Below the pieces are notes generated by a model. The model was given only the letters and a program-made list of their open reading frames with translations, searched no databases and was not told the origin of the DNA. Of a DNA stretch of 64,000 bases, positions 42,908 to 51,255 are shown one piece after another. The position numbers and the translations under genes were made by a program. The stretch lies in NCBI GenBank assembly GCA_910589105.1, contig CAJUST010000002.1, positions 1 to 64,000 on the forward strand, read 5' to 3'. The stretch comes from an uncultured Lachnospiraceae bacterium. Lineage in GTDB: Bacteria; Bacillota; Clostridia; Lachnospirales; Lachnospiraceae. Positions within the stretch are counted from its first letter, which is position 1; each line of letters starts with the position of its first letter.

Positions 42908-43837
42908 ATGAGAATTTTAGCGAAGACAAACGGCATGGAACGGAAGGAATGGCTGAAATGGCGGCGCATGGGCATCGGCGGCTCGGACGCCTCCGTGATC
43001 GCAGGGGTGAACCCGTTCCGCTCCATATTTGATCTATGGCTGGACAAGACCGGACAGAAAGAACCGGAAGAGGGGGAATCCGAATATATCTATTTCGGGA
43101 ACGTGCTGGAACCCGTCGTCCGGAAAGAGTTCATGCGGCGCACAGGATTGAAGGTGCGCAGGAAGATGGCGATTTTGCAGAGCGGGGAATACCCGTTCAT
43201 GCTTGCGGATTTAGACGGCGTCATTTACGAAGACGGAAAGCTCTGCATCTTTGAGGCAAAGACAGCCAGCGCCTACAAGCGGGAGATCTGGGAAGAGGGC
43301 GTCCCGCTGGAATACCAGTACCAGATCCAGCACTACATGGCAGTCACGGGAGCGGAAAAGACATACATTGCGGCGCTGGTCGGAGGAAACACGTTCCTCT
43401 ATCACGAAGTATGCCGGGATGAGGAGATGATCAGAAGCATTATCCGCATGGAACGGGAATTCTGGGAAAACTGCGTGCTGGCAGGAGAAGAGCCGGAAGC
43501 GGACGGCTCCGGCGCAACCACAGATTTCCTGAATGAAAGATATGGCGCTTCCAATGGAAAATGCGTAGAACTGCCGGAAGAGGCCCTGCAGCTCTGCGAA
43601 CGGTACGACGAGCTGAGCAGCCGGATCGACGAGCTGAAAGAGCAGAAGGAGGCCGTTACAAACAAAATCAAAACTTACCTGAAAGAAAATGAGAGCGGCA
43701 CAGTCGGGGAACGGCGCATTGACTGGAAAACAGTCACGACCACAACCTTTGACAAGAAGTGGCTGAAAGAGGAACACCGGGAGATTTACGAGGAATACTG
43801 TGGGAAGGGCAGCTACCGGAGGCTGTCTGTCGCATAA
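42908..43837 (+). CDS. YqaJ-family viral-type recombinase exonuclease, 309 aa
   Basis: PD-(D/E)XK exonuclease related to lambda exonuclease, making single strands for annealing. Motifs: IGGSDASVIAGVNPF at 24-38, GNVLEPVVRKEF, then FMLADLDGVIYEDGK and IFEAKTAS, which supply the acidic and lysine catalytic residues, and YQYQIQHYMAVTG. The C-terminal 60 residues form a helical dimer region. ATG 42908 follows GGGAGG; an in-frame ATG at 42836 lacks a site and adds a low-complexity basic tail. It is flanked by DUF932 and a Rad52-like gene, forming a two-part recombination system. Confidence 0.92.
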   Translation: MRILAKTNGMERKEWLKWRRMGIGGSDASVIAGVNPFRSIFDLWLDKTGQKEPEEGESEYIYFGNVLEPVVRKEFMRRTGLKVRRKMAILQSGEYPFMLADLDGVIYEDGKLCIFEAKTASAYKREIWEEGVPLEYQYQIQHYMAVTGAEKTYIAALVGGNTFLYHEVCRDEEMIRSIIRMEREFWENCVLAGEEPEADGSGATTDFLNERYGASNGKCVELPEEALQLCERYDELSSRIDELKEQKEAVTNKIKTYLKENESGTVGERRIDWKTVTTTTFDKKWLKEEHREIYEEYCGKGSYRRLSVA

Positions 43838-43982
43838 GGCAGAGCCAGTGGAAAGCGGCCGGAACCGTCATCCTGATGACAAAAAGAATGGAGCGGAAGG
43901 ATAAAGCGGCAGAAAGAAGCGGAAAAGAAGCAGAAAAGAACAGGCAATGAAAAAGCATATAAAAACGGAAAGGAAAAACCAT

Positions 43983-44705
43983 ATGGGAGATGACATGATA
44001 CGGCTGCTGCGGGCGGATGAGATTGAATGCAGGGTGTCCACGATAAACGGGAACGGCTTAAGCCTCCTGCTTTTCAAGGACGCGCGCGTGGACCAGAAGA
44101 TATTGGACGAGACATTTTCGCCCTTCGGCTGGAAAAGGAGCCACCAGAGCATCGACGGGAACCTGTACTGCACGGTGGAGGTCTGGGACAGTGAGAAAAA
44201 GCAGTGGATCGCAAAACAGGACGTGGGCGTTATGAGTCATTCGGAAAAGGAGAAAGGGCAGGCTTCGGATTCCTTCAAGAGGGCGTGTTTCAACTGGGGC
44301 ATAGGGCGCGAGCTCTATACGGCCCCGTTCATCTGGGTTCCGGCTGAAAAAGCGGACATCCAGAAAAATGGGGACCGCTATGTGGCAAAAGACCGTTTCC
44401 GCGTGCAGTCAATCGGGTACAACGGGCGGAGGGAAATTGCAGCTCTTGCAGTCGTAAACCAGAGGGGAGTGAAAGTGTACGGGCTGGACCGGGAGACGGA
44501 AAATAAAGCAGCTCCTGATAAAACGCCGGAAGGGCTGACGGCGGGCCAGATGCGGATACTGGAAAAGGAGCTGGAGCGGACGGGGATCGCCATGGAAGCG
44601 GTCTTAGACAGATACCAGCTCAAAGGAACAGGCCAGATGACGCCGGAGATCTACAAAAAGGCGCTGGGAAGCCTCAAGAGGACAAAGCCGAAGGAAGCGG
44701 CATAG
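43983..44705 (+). CDS. Rad52/22-like single-strand annealing protein, 240 aa
   Basis: Annealing partner of the YqaJ exonuclease. The Rad52-type core runs from LRADEIECRVSTI through ILDETFSPFGWKRSHQSIDG, SHSEKEKGQASDSFKRACFN and GIGRELYTAPFIWVP, a pattern shared by phage Rad52/22 proteins. The C-terminal 60 residues are a separate helical tail (LTAGQMRILEKELERTG). The start 43983 follows AAAGGAAAAACCAT. It ends where the next small gene's leader begins. The pair could repair the element or promote its recombination during transfer. Confidence 0.85.
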   Translation: MGDDMIRLLRADEIECRVSTINGNGLSLLLFKDARVDQKILDETFSPFGWKRSHQSIDGNLYCTVEVWDSEKKQWIAKQDVGVMSHSEKEKGQASDSFKRACFNWGIGRELYTAPFIWVPAEKADIQKNGDRYVAKDRFRVQSIGYNGRREIAALAVVNQRGVKVYGLDRETENKAAPDKTPEGLTAGQMRILEKELERTGIAMEAVLDRYQLKGTGQMTPEIYKKALGSLKRTKPKEAA

Positions 44706-44746
44706 TGGATGGACAAAATCCCCATGGGATTTTCAGGAGGCAGGAC

Positions 44747-44997
44747 ATGGAAGAAGAGGATTTTACCGCATGGGCGGTTGAAAAGCGGCTGGACATGCTG
44801 TCGAAACAGCAGGGCCTCCCGGAGCAGGGGGAAACGTTTGCGGAGCTGGAAAAAATACTGGGAGGCGGCTTAAGCGGAAAAGAGCGGACGCAGGCAGGGA
44901 TGCTCCTTGACCACAGGCCCGCTGGAAAGAAGCGGCCCTTTACATGGAGGGCGTAAAGGACGGGATACGCATTGCAAAATGGGTATGCGGCATTTAA
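44747..44997 (+). pseudogene. Small element protein with C-terminal frameshift
   Basis: ATG 44747, 7 bases from AGGAGG, opens MEEEDFTAWAVEKRLDMLSK and the frame runs to a TAA at 44954-44956, ending in an unlikely GKKRPFTWRA. The neighbouring frame from about 44928 onward reads ALYMEGVKDGIRIAKWVCGI and stops at 44997, which is far more protein-like and matches the ends of small helical element proteins. A one- or two-base slip near 44928 is the simplest reading. The uncorrected product would be 69 residues. Function unknown. Confidence 0.55.
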
Positions 44998-45041
44998 TGC
45001 GTACCCCAAAGAATAATTTTATAAATGCCGGGACATAACGC

Positions 45042-45069
45042 GGGCGCATGGGGAAAATGCCATGCGCCC
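45042..45069 (+). terminator. Perfect 10-bp hairpin before DUF5688 gene
   Basis: GGGCGCATGG pairs exactly with CCATGCGCCC around 8 bases, followed by AGATTATTTT. It sits 12 bases before the ribosome site at 45081, so it may terminate the upstream genes or act as an attenuator. Confidence 0.65.
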
Positions 45070-45096
45070 AGATTATTTTAAGGAGGAAGCGTGGAG

Positions 45097-45975
45097 ATGG
45101 ATTTTGAAAAATTTAAGCAGAAAATAAAAGAGGAAATGCAGTTCCGGCTGGGAACCGGAAGCGTGGAAATACGGGAAACCATAAAAAATAATTCCGTAAA
45201 ACGGACGGGGATGATTCTGTCAAGGCCGGGAGATGAGGCTTCCCCTGTCATCTACCTGGACGCATGGCATGAAAAGCTGTGCGGAGGGAAAGGATTTGGG
45301 GAAACCGTGGAGGAGATCTGGGGTCTGTACCTGCAGTATGCAGGGAAGACGCCGTTAGACAAAGGGGAATTCATGGACTGGAAACGTGTAAGGAAAAAGG
45401 TTTCCGTACGGCTGGTGCATTACCAAAAGAACAGGGAAATGCTGGAGGACGTGCCGCATAGACGATTCCTGGATCTGGCAGAGGCCTATTATTTCACTGC
45501 AGAAACGGGCAGGGACGGATTTGCAGCAGTCCTGATTACAGACAGCCATATGGATTACTGGGGAATCTGCCAAAGAGAGCTGCGAGAAGCTGCGTATGAG
45601 AACCATAAAAAGAACGGAGGGACGAAAATCCAGACCATGGACAAAGTCATCCGTGAGATGTTGGGAGCGCCTGCAGACAGCGGCTGCAGCCCCATTCAGA
45701 TGTATGTCGCCACAAACCGTTTTAAATTGGGCGGCGCTGCGGCCATGCTGTTTGCGGGGGAGTTTTCCGGGCTGGCGCAGGAACTGGGAAGCGACCTGTA
45801 CATCCTGCCAAGCTCGATACATGAAATCCTGCTGCTCCCTGTCTCCGCAGGGAAGCCGGAGGAACTGGCGGAGATCGTAAAGGAGGTAAACCGGACGCAG
45901 GTGATGCCGGAGGAGCGGCTGTCGGACAGTGTGTACCTCTATGACAGAAAGAGCGGGGAGATACGGATTGCATGA
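45097..45975 (+). CDS. DUF5688 family protein, 292 aa
   Basis: A member of the DUF5688 group common on Lachnospiraceae mobile elements, with no known function. It is soluble; recognisable parts are the opening DFEKFKQKIKEEMQ, VPHRRFLDLAEAYYF, the central NGGTKIQTMDKVIREM and the end LPSSIHEILLLPVSAGKP. ATG 45097 lies 10 bases after AGGAGG; the GTG at 45091 is only 4 bases away. Its stop overlaps the ATG of a tiny membrane protein gene. Placed downstream of the recombination genes, it may belong to the same module. Confidence 0.8.
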   Translation: MDFEKFKQKIKEEMQFRLGTGSVEIRETIKNNSVKRTGMILSRPGDEASPVIYLDAWHEKLCGGKGFGETVEEIWGLYLQYAGKTPLDKGEFMDWKRVRKKVSVRLVHYQKNREMLEDVPHRRFLDLAEAYYFTAETGRDGFAAVLITDSHMDYWGICQRELREAAYENHKKNGGTKIQTMDKVIREMLGAPADSGCSPIQMYVATNRFKLGGAAAMLFAGEFSGLAQELGSDLYILPSSIHEILLLPVSAGKPEELAEIVKEVNRTQVMPEERLSDSVYLYDRKSGEIRIA

Positions 45976-46085
45976 AGCAGCGCAGAAAGGCGGTTGGAAT
46001 TATGGAGCATATCATCAAGGCGGTTGTAGCGGGGATATTGACGGCGGTTCTCGCGCTTTTGTCTAAGGATGGGAATGAGGAATAA
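45972..46085 (+). CDS. Tiny single-helix membrane protein, 37 aa
   Basis: The ATG overlaps the DUF5688 stop (ATGA). The product is MKQRRKAVGIMEHIIKAVVA, then a hydrophobic run GILTAVLALLS and a short acidic end KDGNEE. One membrane helix with a basic front and acidic tail is the form of small holin-like or type I toxin-like peptides. An internal ATG (residue 11) would give a 27-residue version. It is translationally coupled. Function unknown. Confidence 0.5.
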   Translation: MKQRRKAVGIMEHIIKAVVAGILTAVLALLSKDGNEE

Positions 46086-46095
46086 GAAAAAGAAG

Positions 46096-46132
46096 CAGAA
46101 GCGGCTGTGGAATCTAAATCCTGCAGCCGTTT
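46096..46132 (+). terminator. Hairpin ending the recombination module
   Basis: AAGCGGCTG pairs with CAGCCGTTT, using the same CTGTGGAA and CTGCAGCC words as the hairpin at 41811-41864, so the 4.2-kb module is bracketed by related structures. Confidence 0.55.
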
Positions 46133-46190
46133 CCGATACATGGAAAATTTATATACCTGCTAAGGTAATTTAATGTAGAGATTTGGGCGG

Positions 46191-46220
46191 TTGCGGAAAT
46201 TATGAAAGGTATGTTATAAT
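46191..46220 (+). promoter_or_regulatory. Promoter of the Rpn-like gene
   Basis: TTGCGG at 46191-46196 and an extended TGTTATAAT ending at 46220, spacing 18 bases, lie 23 bases ahead of the ATG. Confidence 0.6.
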
Positions 46221-46243
46221 TTAACCACACAAAGGAGATTACT

Positions 46244-47137
46244 ATGAAAGACAGGAAAGTGCAGTGGCATCCGGGCTTTGTGGCAGCAATGGGTTTGGAG
46301 CTTGCAGAGAACCGGGATGCGCTGGTCTTTGAGAAAGAATATAATTTAAACACCAAGCCTTTGGAAATTGACCTGCTGGTGATAAAAAAAGAACCATCCG
46401 TGCGGATTGGAAATGAAATAGGGGCCTTCTTTTTGGGGCATAACATTATGGAATACAAATCGCCCAAAGACCATTTGGATATAGACGCCTTTTACAAAGC
46501 CCTGGCATATGCAGGCCTTTATAAAGCTTATGGGAAAGCGGCTGATGAAAGAAAAGAGGATGACATTACGGTGTCGCTGCTCCGGGAAACAAGGCCGGAA
46601 GGGCTTTTCCGATATTTTGCGGAGCATGGATATATGGTATCCAACCCGTACCGGGGGATATATTATATAAAAGGGAAAAATATGTTTCCTGTGCAGGTTG
46701 TTGTCACGGGCGAGCTGGATAAGGCGGAGCATACATGGCTTGGAGCGTTATCGGAAAAACTGGAGAAAGAGGACATAACGGAACTGCTGGAAAAAATCCG
46801 GAGTCTGACAGGAAAAAACGACCTGGAGCTGGCAGATTCCGTTCTAGAGGTCAGCATAGGGGCAAACAGGCAGGCAGTGGAAGAATGGAAGGGAGATGCT
46901 AGTATGTGCCAGGCGTTAATGGAGATCATGGAACCACAGTTATTATTAAGGGATGAAGAAAAGATAAGCGAAGGATTGCAACAGGGAATTCAGCAAGGAC
47001 TGCAGCAAGGATTGCAGCAGGGAATTCAGGGAGCAATAGACATGCTTCGAAAATTTGGGCATGGAGATGCGGAAATCAAAGAAACGATTATGGAAGAATA
47101 CGGCCTTTCTGCAGAGGAGGCAGAAGGATATTTTTGA
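46244..47137 (+). CDS. Rpn/PD-(D/E)XK-type putative nuclease, 297 aa
   Basis: Protein of the PD-(D/E)XK superfamily related to recombination-promoting Rpn nucleases. The catalytic signature is D43 (PLEIDLLVIKKE) and E70-x-K72 (NIMEYKSPKD), and the N-terminal VQWHPGFVAAMGLEL is typical of this Lachnospiraceae group. The C-terminal third is helical, with near-exact tandem QQGIQQGLQQGL units (about 247-263) encoded by 12-base DNA repeats, a region prone to slippage. AAAGGAG precedes the ATG. It is monocistronic with its own promoter and terminator. A decayed relative lies at 61.1 kb. Confidence 0.8.
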   Translation: MKDRKVQWHPGFVAAMGLELAENRDALVFEKEYNLNTKPLEIDLLVIKKEPSVRIGNEIGAFFLGHNIMEYKSPKDHLDIDAFYKALAYAGLYKAYGKAADERKEDDITVSLLRETRPEGLFRYFAEHGYMVSNPYRGIYYIKGKNMFPVQVVVTGELDKAEHTWLGALSEKLEKEDITELLEKIRSLTGKNDLELADSVLEVSIGANRQAVEEWKGDASMCQALMEIMEPQLLLRDEEKISEGLQQGIQQGLQQGLQQGIQGAIDMLRKFGHGDAEIKETIMEEYGLSAEEAEGYF

Positions 47138-47174
47138 TAGACAGCCTTGTTTTTAAAAATGAGAAATCAAATAG

Positions 47175-47208
47175 GAAGCCTATGAAAGCTAAGTAGTTCA
47201 TAGGCTTC
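47175..47208. terminator. Bidirectional terminator between Rpn-like gene and integrase
   Basis: GAAGCCTATGAA pairs perfectly with TTCATAGGCTTC around 10 bases, between two convergent genes. Confidence 0.75.
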
Positions 47209-47258
47209 TTATACTGTCTCAGTATGCAGAAAGGCTGGCCAGTGGCAGGCTTACTGTA

Positions 47259-48464
47259 TTAGGGATTCTTTTTTTGGGGTATGGAATTTAAACCTAGCTG
47301 CTGATAGATTTTATCCACGCTTTTATTCATGGACTTGTCCATTACATGCGCATAAATATCCAGTGTAGTGCTTATATTTGAGTGGCCGAGTAATTGTTGT
47401 ATCATTTTAGGATTTTCATTTGCATTGATAAGCAGGCTGGCTACTGTATGGCGCAAGTCGTGGAACCGTTTTTTTTCCAGACCGGCTTTAGAAAGGAGAT
47501 TTTGATATTGTCTTAGAAAATCCCTGGAATAAATGTAGTTTCCGTCTGGCTTGCAAAAAACCATTCCAAGGTCATTGTAATAGTCACCGTATAATTCTTT
47601 TTCTTTCATCTGGTGCAATTTATGTTTTTGCAGTTCGTCAGCCATAAAATCATTGATGGGAATACATCTTTTGGAGGTTGCTGTTTTAGGATTCATCAGG
47701 ATTAATTCATATTTTTTTCCTGCATTTTTATTTCGGCTTTTAATCCGGCAGAGATTATGCGAAACAGTAATTCTTTTGCATTTAAAATCAATGTCATTCC
47801 ATTGTAAGCCTAAAATTTCTCCTTTTCGTAATCCGGTCATCATTTCCAGCAAATATAGTGCATATAGCCGATCCCCTCTTGCGGTTTCAAGGAAGCGGAT
47901 TACTTCTTCCTGCGTGAGAGGAATGATTTCCGTCTTGTTCTTTTTTGGGAGAACGACTGCATTTGCAGCATTGTTGTTTATCATCCGGTTTTGAATTGCC
48001 TGATTTAACGCACTTTTGATAATTACATGAATATACCGGACTGTGGTTGGTGATAATTTCTTCTTTTGACCTTTGCAGGTTCCGGCAAGCTTATTGTTAT
48101 AAAATGATTGCAGATCCGTTGTTTTTAATTTGTTCAAAGGAATCTTTCCTAAATCTGATCCTCGGATATGCGTATTAATATAGGATTCATAATCTTCTCT
48201 TGTTGTAATCTTCAAATCCGGTTTATAATTTGTAATCCAGATATTCATCCACTGTTCTAAAGGCATATCCGAAGTTTCAATTACCCGGCCTTGTTTTTGG
48301 TCTGATTTTAACTGCTCTAATTTTTCTTTCACTTCACGCTGTGTTTTTCCATATACGGTTTTCCTTTTAAATTCTCCATATCCGGTATCAATGAGGATTT
48401 GAGCCATCCATCTTCCATCATTCCTTTTGCAGATTGTGCCTTCTCCATTACTTCTTTTTTTCAT
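47259..48464 (-). CDS. Tyrosine recombinase integrase, 401 aa
   Basis: Site-specific recombinase that integrates and excises the element. It has an N-terminal AP2-like arm-binding domain (NGEGTICKRNDGRWMAQI), a SAM-like core-binding domain (about 65-165) and the catalytic domain with R213 (TGLRKGEILGLQW), H335 and R338 (RFHDLRHT), H361 (LLGHSN) and nucleophile Y371 (TLDIYAHVM). This is the Tn916-like class common in Firmicutes elements. The start 48464 follows GGAGG by 8 bases. The att core in tRNA-Leu and the paired TTGCTGTCAAA arm sites are its likely targets. Confidence 0.95.
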   Translation of the reverse strand: MKKRSNGEGTICKRNDGRWMAQILIDTGYGEFKRKTVYGKTQREVKEKLEQLKSDQKQGRVIETSDMPLEQWMNIWITNYKPDLKITTREDYESYINTHIRGSDLGKIPLNKLKTTDLQSFYNNKLAGTCKGQKKKLSPTTVRYIHVIIKSALNQAIQNRMINNNAANAVVLPKKNKTEIIPLTQEEVIRFLETARGDRLYALYLLEMMTGLRKGEILGLQWNDIDFKCKRITVSHNLCRIKSRNKNAGKKYELILMNPKTATSKRCIPINDFMADELQKHKLHQMKEKELYGDYYNDLGMVFCKPDGNYIYSRDFLRQYQNLLSKAGLEKKRFHDLRHTVASLLINANENPKMIQQLLGHSNISTTLDIYAHVMDKSMNKSVDKIYQQLGLNSIPQKKNP

Positions 48465-48532
48465 AATCTGTGCCTCCGTAAAATGCATAAAAATAGAGCA
48501 ACCGTTACTGATTGCTCTTTGTGCTTTCGTTT

Positions 48533-48703
48533 TTATTTACTTAACATTTCGTCCAATTTAACTTTTGGAACGACAATCCGGCTTGCAAATTTCAAATGAG
48601 GAATTTTGTTTTCCCTGATCATCCGGTAGCATAAGCTCCTTCCAATGTTTAAGTATTTGGCAGTTTCTTCTACGCTCAAAGCAGCTTTTTCATAATTGTT
48701 CAT
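48533..48703 (-). CDS. Excisionase (Xis-like HTH), 56 aa
   Basis: The minus-strand frame reads LSVEETAKYLNIGRSLCYRM, followed by IRENKIPHLKFASRIVVPKV and a short tail. That is the MerR-like winged helix of Tn916-type excisionases. GAAAGGAT precedes the ATG at 48703. It lies directly upstream of the integrase on the same strand, the standard arrangement for Xis and Int. Excisionase directs the integrase to remove the element. Confidence 0.92.
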   Translation of the reverse strand: MNNYEKAALSVEETAKYLNIGRSLCYRMIRENKIPHLKFASRIVVPKVKLDEMLSK

Positions 48704-48782
48704 GGTAAATCATCCTTTCTGTTTTATTTAGTCCCAGATATGATATATAAATATAACTGGTGATTTTACTGCTACTTTGATG

Positions 48783-50984
48783 TTACCGGAGGTCTGAAAA
48801 TCTATTAATTTTAGCAAATATGTCTTTGAGGTTTTTCATGTATGGACCATCGTTTGGTTCTATAAAATGTCTGCCTTCGCTTGAATCATATGTGTTCATA
48901 GCAGAAAATAAAGTTGCAAACGAATCCATAGCTGGCTTTTTTATATCTGTAATTCTATTATATATACGTTCATTTGCTATGTTTATTTTTACCATATGAT
49001 GCATCTGTTCTTGCTCAATAAATGGTTTTTCATGATATTCCTTCAGTAAATTTTGGTTGCTGGAGAATTCAGGATAATTGATGATCTTATCAAATGAATT
49101 GTTGTCTCTCCGTTTGTATCCATAAATGCAATGATGTTCCAATAGGGTGTTTAGGATTCTTTCATCTTCCATATCAGAATGATATAATTTAATATGCCAC
49201 TTTTGTATATCTGATTTTATTTTCTCGCGAATTAGACTGCATAGAACTTTGGATTTTACTAATAATACATTGCATTCTTTTATGTTTAACATGATGCCGT
49301 CGTAGCCTTCCTGAAGTCCCAACAGCCAGAGTTTCTTTTCACCTTTGGCGTCGTAATTGATAGCGCTTGCTCCAGGTTCATGAAGGTAATCTGTATCTTT
49401 AGCTTTGGCTATATGTAGTAGATGGTCATTTCCTGATGACAATGCGATATTTAAATAATGTTCCCCGTATCGGCAGTCTTTGATTTTAAGGTCTGACAGT
49501 GTTTTATAAAAGCACTCCTCTATGAGGGGATAGTAATTCAGACTTTTGTATAATGTGGCGTAAGCGAGATTTTTTAGAGAATCTCTGGATTTCTTATGAA
49601 ATTCTGTGCAGTTTATTTTTGGAATCTGGTTTTCTTTAAAATACTCATTGAGGATTTCTGATACTAATTGGAAATTTGCCAGCGTCTCAGCCATTCGCGT
49701 ACTTAATTCTCCATGAAAACATTCTGCTGCATCATTTTGTAAATTAGTAAGTGTGGTTTCTAAGAATTTAGCATTATTGATGTCTTCTATCCATTGAAAT
49801 AGCCATTGTATAAAATAGGACATAAACTTAGCAAGGTAAGATTTGTCTTTTTGAATATTTTTGAATTGATTGCTGTTTGTTTCTTTCTGTAAAAAATCGT
49901 CTATATTCAAATAGAGCAGTCTTGATGATGTGGATTCTATTTCTTTAAAATACTCCCCTGTAATAACGGCAGCAGCGTCAATCGGCTGCTCATCTGTGCC
50001 AAAACCCCCTGTTTTTCCGGTGTATATAGAGCGGATGAGCAGATCTGTAATGTTTTTGGTATTGTCCCGGCTGCCAGATGTTTCTTCTTTTTTAATATCG
50101 TCAAGGATAAATACAGCATTCCTGTATTTGGAAAGTTCTGCTGCAATTAGTTTTGGTTTTGATTTGGTGGTTTGCAGATGTTTAATCTGGTCTTCCCAAT
50201 TACTGCTTCGGTTGAAAAAGTCACCCATAGTTACGGCTAATTGTGTTTTCCCACTGGCAACCTTTCCGTCAATCCATAGCACGGCTCCTGCCGATCGGCC
50301 CAGTTTTTTTAAAAAGTATCTTAGGACAGCGAGAATAGAAATGCAGTGGATAGGATAAAAGACGCGGTAATTCTGGGCAGTGTAGTCCATAAAATTCTCA
50401 ATGCTTTTTTTTGGGGCTTCGTCTTTCAACGAAAGTTCGGAATCGATTTCTAAATTGAATCCTTCCTGCATCGCTTTTATGGATTTGTCAATGCCCTCTG
50501 ATGTAATGGCACAATTGGAAGCTGCATAATAGTATTTTCCATAAAGTTGATGAATGCCGATTTTCTCAAAATAAAAGGAGCTATTTGTATCCGGCTGTAT
50601 GGCTTGAAGCAGAAGTTCATATTGTGATTTAGAAATCAAAATGAGGTTTTTCGTATGGAGCTGCTTTAGCCATTTTGAATTATAGATTTCCTGCTTTGGA
50701 AGTTCAATATCAAATAATTGTGAATCCGCCCATAAGTTTATAGAATAAAGGCAGTCCTGCAGCTGATTTTCATCTTCTCCATAAACTTGATGCTGACGGA
50801 AAGAGAGAAATACAAAACAGATGGGTTTTCCCTTTATGACAGTATACCAGTCTGCGCTAATATAAATTGGAATGCCTTTTTCAGATGCTTCTTCCGGGGA
50901 AAGTCTTTTGGGTAAAGAAGAAGTGTTTGGATAACTTTTTTCAAGGTTTTCTTTTGGAAAATTTTTAACAGAAATTATTTTCAT
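48783..50984 (-). CDS. Large P-loop ATPase (DUF927/SF3-like), 733 aa, replication or defence candidate
   Basis: The central domain is a P-loop ATPase: Walker A GKVASGKT at 240-247 and Walker B VFILDDIKK with D295/D296, then a possible arginine finger in SSRLLYLNID. This general arrangement resembles DUF927/superfamily 3 helicase-like proteins that drive replication of mobile elements. The first 200 residues and the last 300 resemble nothing I know; no primase or zinc finger motif is seen. ATG 50984 lies 8 bases from AGGAG. It sits between the excisionase and the tRNA end, where elements often hold replication or cargo genes. AT-rich, unlike the recombination module. Confidence 0.7.
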   Translation of the reverse strand: MKIISVKNFPKENLEKSYPNTSSLPKRLSPEEASEKGIPIYISADWYTVIKGKPICFVFLSFRQHQVYGEDENQLQDCLYSINLWADSQLFDIELPKQEIYNSKWLKQLHTKNLILISKSQYELLLQAIQPDTNSSFYFEKIGIHQLYGKYYYAASNCAITSEGIDKSIKAMQEGFNLEIDSELSLKDEAPKKSIENFMDYTAQNYRVFYPIHCISILAVLRYFLKKLGRSAGAVLWIDGKVASGKTQLAVTMGDFFNRSSNWEDQIKHLQTTKSKPKLIAAELSKYRNAVFILDDIKKEETSGSRDNTKNITDLLIRSIYTGKTGGFGTDEQPIDAAAVITGEYFKEIESTSSRLLYLNIDDFLQKETNSNQFKNIQKDKSYLAKFMSYFIQWLFQWIEDINNAKFLETTLTNLQNDAAECFHGELSTRMAETLANFQLVSEILNEYFKENQIPKINCTEFHKKSRDSLKNLAYATLYKSLNYYPLIEECFYKTLSDLKIKDCRYGEHYLNIALSSGNDHLLHIAKAKDTDYLHEPGASAINYDAKGEKKLWLLGLQEGYDGIMLNIKECNVLLVKSKVLCSLIREKIKSDIQKWHIKLYHSDMEDERILNTLLEHHCIYGYKRRDNNSFDKIINYPEFSSNQNLLKEYHEKPFIEQEQMHHMVKINIANERIYNRITDIKKPAMDSFATLFSAMNTYDSSEGRHFIEPNDGPYMKNLKDIFAKINRFSDLR

Positions 50985-51231
50985 TATCATTTCTCCTATA
51001 TTAAGTTATGCAGTATAAAAAATATACTATATAACCTCTTTTTTGATATTTTATTATATTTTTTTGTAAAAATCTACATAAAAATTTTTAACACTGTTTC
51101 ATAAAAAAGAGGAAAAGTGAAACTAATTGAAAGACAAATGAAGATGTGTTATGCTTTCAGCAGAAAAAACCCTGTTAAGGCATATCCGAAAATGGTCTCG
51201 AAATTTTTGAATTATATCCTTATTTTTCTGG

Positions 51232-51253
51232 TTGCTGTCAAATTGCTGTCAAA
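51232..51253 (+). repeat. Right arm-type sites, two TTGCTGTCAAA copies
   Basis: TTGCTGTCAAA occurs at 51232-51242 and directly again at 51243-51253, in the same orientation as the left-end pair at 34645-34667. They lie 54 bases from the attR core. Confidence 0.6.
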
Positions 51254-51255
51254 TG

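Noticed and set aside
46977-47031. Short tandem repeats resembling a CRISPR or satellite array
   Set aside because: They encode the QQGLQQG units of the Rpn-like protein and have no spacers. No CRISPR array is visible anywhere in the window.
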